From: Actinoplanes sp. NBC_00393
GTDB taxonomy: Bacteria > Actinomycetota > Actinomycetes > Mycobacteriales > Micromonosporaceae
Length of the DNA: 64,000 nt
Direction: 5' to 3'
Assembly (NCBI RefSeq): GCF_036053395.1
Contig: NZ_CP107942.1
Location: forward strand, 4,616,501-4,680,500
Shown here: positions 59,864 to 64,000 of the stretch, one piece after another
How positions within the stretch are numbered: the stretch's first letter is position 1
Layout of the letters: the number at the start of each line of letters is the position of its first letter
Notes under the pieces: model-generated
What the model was told of the DNA's origin: nothing
The model's database searches: none
Seen by the model: only the letters and a program-made list of their open reading frames with translations
Made by a program: the position numbers and the translations under genes

Positions 59864-61348
59864 CTACAGAGGCCGGGCCAGGCGGTAGTACGCCTGGTTC
59901 CAGCGCACCCGGTCGGCGAAGTCGGCCGGGGTGGTGCGGTTATCGATCATTAGAAGCTCGGTTTGCGCCATTTCGGCGAAATCGCGCAAAGTTTCCGCGC
60001 CGACAGCCTGGGTGAGCACCGTGTGGTGGGGGCCACCGGCGGTGATCCAGCACTCCGCGGACGTGGACAGCGAGGGGGCCGGCTTCCAGACCGCGCGGGC
60101 GACCGGCAGGTTCGGCAGCGGCTCGTCCGGCGCGATCACCTCGATCTCGTTGGCCACCAACCGGAACCGGTCGCCCATGTCGGCCATGCCCATGACCACG
60201 GCCGGGCCGGAAGCGGCGTCGAACACCAGGCGGACCGGGTCCTCCCGGCCGCCGATGCCCAACGGGTGGATCTCGGCCCGCGGCCGTGCCGTCGCGATCG
60301 ACGGGCAGACCTCGAGCATGTGCGCGCCGAGGATCTTAGGCTCGCCCGGGCCGAAGTGGTAGGTGTAATCCTCCATGAATGAGGTGCCGCGTCCGGTTCC
60401 CGCGCCCATCGCCTTCACCGTGGCGACCAGCACCGAGGTCTTCCAGTCGCCCTCGCCGCCGAAGCCGTAGCCGTCGGCCATCAGCCGCTGCACGGCCAGG
60501 CCGGGCAGCTGGCGCAGCCCGCCGAGGTCCTCGAAGTTGGTGGTGAACGCGCCGAATCCGCCCTCGGTGAGGAACTGCCGCATGCCGGCCTCGATCCGGG
60601 CGGCGTATCGCAGCGAGTCGAGCCGGTCGCCGAGCAGGGCGGGCACGATCTCGTAGGCGTCCTGGTACTCCGCGACCAGCTTGTCGATCTCGGCGTCGGC
60701 GATCTGGTCCACGACCGCGACGAGGTCGTTCACCCCGTACGTATTCACCGAGACACCGAAGCGCAGCTCGGCCTCGACCTTGTCGCCCTCGGTGACCGCC
60801 ACGTCGCGCATGTTGTCGCCGAACCGCGCGAGCCGCAGGCCGCGCAGATGCTGCAGGCCGGTCGCGGCGCGCGCCCAGGCGTCGATCCGGGACACGATCG
60901 CCGGGTCGGAGACGTGCCCGGCGACCACCTTGCGCGGCACGCCGAGCCGGGCCTGGATGAACCCGAACTCCCGGTCGCCGTGCGCGGCCTGGTTGAGGTT
61001 CATGAAGTCCATGTCGATGGACTCCCACGGCAGCGACACGTTGTGCTGGGTGTGCAGGTGCAGCAGCGGCTTGCGCAGCGCGTCCAGCCCGCCGATCCAC
61101 ATCTTGGCCGGGGAGAACGTGTGCATCCAGGCGATGATGCCGATGCAGTCCGGGTCGGCGTTGGCCTCCTGCATCAGGCGCTTGATGGCGCCCGAGTCGG
61201 TCAGGACCGGCTTGCCGACGATCTCGGCGGACGGCAGACCTGCGGCCAGGGTCCGCTGGATCTCGGCGGACTGGTCGGCGACCTGCTGAAGGGTCTCCGG
61301 GCCGTAGAGATGCTGGCTACCGGTGAGGAACCAGATCTGCGGTGTCAT
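59864..61348 (-). CDS. araA: L-arabinose isomerase
   Basis: A 494-residue enzyme converting L-arabinose to L-ribulose, first step of arabinose use. Seen: the family start [86 protein letters not shown] (active-site Glu), [12 protein letters not shown] and [14 protein letters not shown] (metal His). GAGGAA lies about 5 bases before ATG 61348. araB and araD are not in the window. Regulated by the promoter and operator at 61648-61675. Confidence 0.96.
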   Translation of the reverse strand: MTPQIWFLTGSQHLYGPETLQQVADQSAEIQRTLAAGLPSAEIVGKPVLTDSGAIKRLMQEANADPDCIGIIAWMHTFSPAKMWIGGLDALRKPLLHLHTQHNVSLPWESIDMDFMNLNQAAHGDREFGFIQARLGVPRKVVAGHVSDPAIVSRIDAWARAATGLQHLRGLRLARFGDNMRDVAVTEGDKVEAELRFGVSVNTYGVNDLVAVVDQIADAEIDKLVAEYQDAYEIVPALLGDRLDSLRYAARIEAGMRQFLTEGGFGAFTTNFEDLGGLRQLPGLAVQRLMADGYGFGGEGDWKTSVLVATVKAMGAGTGRGTSFMEDYTYHFGPGEPKILGAHMLEVCPSIATARPRAEIHPLGIGGREDPVRLVFDAASGPAVVMGMADMGDRFRLVANEIEVIAPDEPLPNLPVARAVWKPAPSLSTSAECWITAGGPHHTVLTQAVGAETLRDFAEMAQTELLMIDNRTTPADFADRVRWNQAYYRLARPL

Positions 61349-61364
61349 TTCGTTTCCTCTGTTC

Positions 61365-61583
61365 TCAAGCGGATGCGCGGCGCGGGAACGCGTGCGGCTT
61401 GCGCATCGCCGTGGTGGTGCGGCAGTCGCGACGCCGGCTGGGCCTCCGCCCGGCACCGGGCGGCGACAACGGCATGTCGGAAATATCCGCGCAGAGCAGG
61501 CGATTCTCCATGATCTTACGTGCGCCGAACGCCGGAACCTCGATCAACGGCCGGTTTCCGGGTGCATGGTCGCCGTACGTCAC
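61365..61583 (-). CDS. 72-residue leader ORF before araA
   Basis: GTG 61583 has GGAGGT exactly 6 bases before it, one of the best ribosome sites in the window, and lies about 58 nt after the predicted araA transcription start. It ends at 61365, 16 bp before the araA ATG. The product ([20 protein letters not shown] onwards) has two Cys and an Arg-rich end, no signal peptide and no family I know. It may be a small protein or a leader whose translation affects araA. The longer open frame reaching 61748 crosses the promoter and is not meaningful. Confidence 0.5.
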   Translation of the reverse strand: MTYGDHAPGNRPLIEVPAFGARKIMENRLLCADISDMPLSPPGAGRRPSRRRDCRTTTAMRKPHAFPRRASA

Positions 61584-61647
61584 GGGGGTACCTCCGCTGG
61601 GGGGCCGAAGGGGTGGCGGCAGCCACACACCGGCGGTCGCAAGTTCA

Positions 61648-61675
61648 GTGTTATCGCTAACAATTGCCGTGTCAA
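61648..61675 (-). promoter_or_regulatory. araA operon promoter with LacI-type operator
   Basis: On the minus strand TTGACA (61675-61670) and TAACAC (61653-61648) are 16 bases apart. The inverted repeat TGTTAGCGATAACA (61662-61649) overlaps the -10 box, so a bound repressor would block polymerase. The same motif stands before the LacI gene, which makes that protein the likely repressor. Confidence 0.75.
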
Positions 61676-61791
61676 CGGCCGTCGGCAACAACGCGGTAAC
61701 GGCCGCGCAACCCAGCAGGGTTACCGAGGCGCACACCCGTTCACTCACGGGTGCACACTAAACCCCACGGAAGTTCACACGACAGCACCCC

Positions 61792-62802
61792 CTAGGAGGG
61801 GCGCCCGACACTCTGCCGAACCACCAGCTGCGGCGGCACCACGATGTGGTCCGGGCTGTCCGGTTCCTCCCGCATCTGGCCCAGGAGCAGCGTCAACGCG
61901 GCCCGGGCGACGTCACCGAAAGCCTGCCGCACGGTGGTCAGCGGCGGAATGAAGTACGCCGCCTCGGGCACGTCGTCGAACCCGACCACACTCACGTCGT
62001 GCGGAACCCGACGATCCCGCTCATGCAGGGCGCGCAGGATCCCCAGCGCCAGGTGATCGTTCGCCGTGAAGATCGCGGTGACCTCCGGCATCCGGGCCAG
62101 CATCTGCCCGGCCCGGTAGCCTTCCGCGGCCGACCAGTCGGCGGACAGCAGCGGCGGAACCTCCGCACCGGCCTCCTCGAGGGTCTGCCGCCAGCCCTGG
62201 ATGCGTCCCTGCGAGTCGAACCAGTCGGTGGGCCCGGAGACGTGCCAGACGGTCTTGTGGCCGGCGTCCAGCAGGTGCCGGGTGGCGGCCCGCGCGCCGG
62301 CCACCTGATCCACCGTCACCAGCGGCCGGCCGCTGGCCGGGTCGCCGTCGATGAAGACCACCGGCACGTCGCCCGGGATCTCGGCGAGCGCCTCGGCCGC
62401 GGACGCCACGTTGGCGATCACCACGAGGCCCGCCACCCGCTGATCGAGGTGCCGGTCCACCACCGAGGCGATCGAGGAGCGATCGAGCTCGCGCACGCTG
62501 CCGACGCTGACGGCGAACCCGGCGTCCGCGGCGGCCTGCTCGAACTCGGTCAGCATCGAGGCCGGCCCGTACAGCGTGCTGTTGCGGGCGACCACGCCGA
62601 TCAGCTGGGAGCGGCCGGTGACCAGCGCCCGCGCGGCCCGGTTGGGCCGGTAGTTGAGCTCGGCGATGGCGGCCCGGACCCGGATGCGGGTCTGCTCCTT
62701 GACGTTGGGATGATCGTTGAGGACCCGGGAGACGGTCTGGTGCGAGACGCCGGCCAGCCGGGCGACATCGGTCATCGCCGGGCTACGGGTTATCTTGTCC
62801 AC
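61792..62802 (-). CDS. LacI-family repressor of the arabinose operon (AraR-like)
   Basis: A 336-residue repressor: HTH AMTDVARLAGVSHQTVSRVL with NDHPNVKEQTRIRVRAAIAE and the hinge YRPNRAARALVTGRS, then a periplasmic-binding-like effector domain (VAGLVVIANVASAAEALAEI, AIFTANDHLALGILRALHER, VSVVGFDDVPEAAYFIPPLT). The start GTG 62802 has GAGGTG upstream. It lies upstream of araA on the same strand but with its own control region. Effector is probably L-arabinose by context. Confidence 0.9.
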   Translation of the reverse strand: MDKITRSPAMTDVARLAGVSHQTVSRVLNDHPNVKEQTRIRVRAAIAELNYRPNRAARALVTGRSQLIGVVARNSTLYGPASMLTEFEQAAADAGFAVSVGSVRELDRSSIASVVDRHLDQRVAGLVVIANVASAAEALAEIPGDVPVVFIDGDPASGRPLVTVDQVAGARAATRHLLDAGHKTVWHVSGPTDWFDSQGRIQGWRQTLEEAGAEVPPLLSADWSAAEGYRAGQMLARMPEVTAIFTANDHLALGILRALHERDRRVPHDVSVVGFDDVPEAAYFIPPLTTVRQAFGDVARAALTLLLGQMREEPDSPDHIVVPPQLVVRQSVGRPS

Positions 62803-62872
62803 TTGCGCACCTCGGTCCGGTCCGGTTCTGATGGAGCGTGACGGATAGCCGATCCGGCGCCCGTAACGGGAA

Positions 62873-62886
62873 TGTTATCGATAACA
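62873..62886. promoter_or_regulatory. Perfect 14 bp operator TGTTATCGATAACA
   Basis: This perfect palindrome lies 71 bp before the LacI GTG and 59 bp before the DUF2252 gene on the other strand. It differs by one base from the operator at the araA promoter. It indicates autoregulation and may also influence the divergent gene. Confidence 0.75.
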
Positions 62887-62944
62887 ACCAGCATTCCAGA
62901 AGCCCCGCGTGCGGTCCCTCGCGGAACACGTACGCTCGGCAGCG

Positions 62945-64000
62945 ATGGAAGCGTCACCCACGATCAGCGGACCCGTCGTGTTCGGCAGCCTAAACGACGA
63001 GGGCTTCACCTCGCTGCGCCGTACCGCCGCGCCGCGAGCGCAACGTTATGAGATCGGCCGATCGCTGCGCGACCGCTCACCCCGCTCGGACATGGCGCAC
63101 TGGCGCGCGCCGGAGAACCGCATCGACCCGGTACGCCAGGTCGCCGCCTCCCACGAGGGCCGCCTCGAGCACCTGATCCCGGTCCGGATCGGCCGGATGA
63201 CCGCCTCGCCGTACGCGTTCCTGCGCGGCACCGCCGGCCTGATGGCCGACGACTTCGCGGCCCTGCCGTGCACCGGCATCACCCCGGTGATCTGCGGCGA
63301 CGCCCATCTCGGCAACTTCGGCTTCTACGCCTCGCCGGAACGCGAGCTGGTCTTCGACCTCAACGACTTCGACGAGGCGCACCCCGGCCCGTGGGAGTGG
63401 GACCTGCGCCGGCTGGTGGTCAGCGTCCACGTCGCCGGCCGGCAGAACGGGTTCCGGGAGAGCGCGTGCGCCGACGCCGTGCAGCACTGCGTCGAGGAGT
63501 ACCGCGAGCAGATCGCCCACCTGGCCGAGCAGCCGCTGCTGGCCCGCTCGTTCGACCAGCTCGACGTCCAGGCGATGCGCTCGGCCGCCAGCCGGGCCAG
63601 TTTCCGCGACGAGATCGAGCGCGCCGCCCGCCGGGCCCGCCGCCGGACCAGTGACCGGGCGCTGCCCCGCTTCACCGAACGGCACGACGGCACCGCCCGC
63701 CTGGTCGAGGAGCCGCCGCTGATCACCCGGCTGCCGGCCGAGGAACGTGAACAGCTCGCCGAGTCGCTCGACGGCTACCTGAACACCCTGAAACCGCACT
63801 GGGCCCGGATCCTCGGCGGCTACCGGATCGTCGACATCGCACACAAGGTGGTCGGGGTCGGATCGGTGGGGCTGCGGGCGTACGTCGCGCTGTGCGAGGG
63901 CAGCAGCCCCGACGATGTGGTGTTCCTGCAGCTCAAGCAGGCCCGCCGGTCGGTCATCGCGAAACATCAGCACGGCGCGCTGGCCTGGCACCGGCATCAG
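62945..64000 (+). CDS. DUF2252 family protein, 3' end outside the window
   Basis: At least 352 residues are visible and the frame is open at the right edge. It begins MEASPTISGPVVFGSLNDEG and shows the DUF2252 core: RIGRMTASPYAFLRGTAGLM, TPVICGDAHLGNFGFYASPE, LVFDLNDFDEAHPGPWEWDL with RRLVVSVHVAG, and VGVGSVGLRAYVALCEG followed by FLQLKQARRS. GDAHLGNFG and DLNDFDEA resemble the catalytic and metal loops of kinase-like aminoglycoside phosphotransferase folds, but function is not established. ATG 62945 has no clear ribosome site. Confidence 0.88.
   Translation, partial: MEASPTISGPVVFGSLNDEGFTSLRRTAAPRAQRYEIGRSLRDRSPRSDMAHWRAPENRIDPVRQVAASHEGRLEHLIPVRIGRMTASPYAFLRGTAGLMADDFAALPCTGITPVICGDAHLGNFGFYASPERELVFDLNDFDEAHPGPWEWDLRRLVVSVHVAGRQNGFRESACADAVQHCVEEYREQIAHLAEQPLLARSFDQLDVQAMRSAASRASFRDEIERAARRARRRTSDRALPRFTERHDGTARLVEEPPLITRLPAEEREQLAESLDGYLNTLKPHWARILGGYRIVDIAHKVVGVGSVGLRAYVALCEGSSPDDVVFLQLKQARRSVIAKHQHGALAWHRHQ

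Noticed and set aside
61584..61748. N-terminal extension of the araA leader ORF
   Set aside because: It would start upstream of the araA promoter and read through the -35, -10 and operator.
1..64000. tRNA or rRNA genes and a prophage
   Set aside because: No T-arm-like GGTTCRANYCC with matching acceptor stem and no phage structural genes were noticed by eye; a tRNA scan would be decisive.

Overview
The window is 64 kb of high-GC chromosomal DNA from an actinomycete, most likely a member of the Micromonosporaceae such as an Actinoplanes-type organism. This rests on the actinobacterial core block pgsA-type synthase / DUF881 / small basic protein / DUF881 / gcvH / garA / ftsR / bifunctional nuclease / merR (7.8-13.7 kb), a GlgM-type glycogen synthase, Tat-exported DUF1800/DUF1501 proteins, many GTG and TTG starts and many ATGA or GTGA gene overlaps. 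No rRNA or tRNA gene and no CRISPR array was seen. Species assignment is inference.

Layout. 0-5.5 kb: a two-component system running off the left edge, asnB with an overlapping STAS gene, an ECF-type sigma factor with a SnoaL-like tail, and a divergent alpha/beta hydrolase. 5.5-13.7 kb: a UvrA-like ABC ATPase, then the conserved growth/metabolism operon, all on the minus strand. 13.7-16.1 kb: accessory DNA with a 61-63 bp tandem repeat, an AraC regulator and a 26 bp tandem repeat. 16-25.5 kb: a MoxR-type ATPase plus VWA protein, PhzF, an F420/PPOX protein, an ABC-F protein, and a head-to-head AraC/SDR pair in which neither gene has a start codon. 25.5-32.7 kb: glycogen genes (glgA/GlgM and glgC) flanking a membrane GGDEF protein, with a GHL10 hydrolase. 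32.7-39.9 kb: an AraC regulator, a decayed family-2 glycoside hydrolase, a DUF4331 cluster with a His-rich protein, a membrane-anchored LPMO, an FKBP and a BrnT-like toxin-antitoxin pair. 40-46.7 kb: a PadR pair, an ISAzo13-type insertion sequence sitting in tandem repeats, an AAC(2')-type acetyltransferase, a lipoprotein and a YcnI-like protein. 46.9-55.8 kb: a DHH phosphoesterase, zwf, a STAS protein, a ROK kinase, the DUF1800/DUF1501 pair and an unusual FkbM methyltransferase. 55.8-62.9 kb: an L-arabinose unit (LacI regulator, leader ORF, araA, sugar ABC transporter) with two matching operators. The right edge cuts a DUF2252 gene.

How genes work together. LacI most likely represses both itself and araA-chvE-mmsA-mmsB through the 14 bp palindromes at 61649 and 62873. 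The araA promoter can be read directly, with the operator over its -10 box, and a 72-codon ORF with a near-ideal ribosome site lies between promoter and araA. GarA and GcvH tie the conserved block to central metabolism, and FtsR ties it to division. GlgC and GlgM supply glycogen or maltose-1-phosphate metabolism next to a diguanylate cyclase.

The parts most worth a second look are the two damaged loci at 23.66 kb and 33.8-34.9 kb, the araA leader ORF, the structured 61-63 bp repeat, the ORF bridging MoxR and VWA, and the LPMO/DUF4331/His-rich cluster. No single locus clearly shows an undescribed defence or biosynthetic system.
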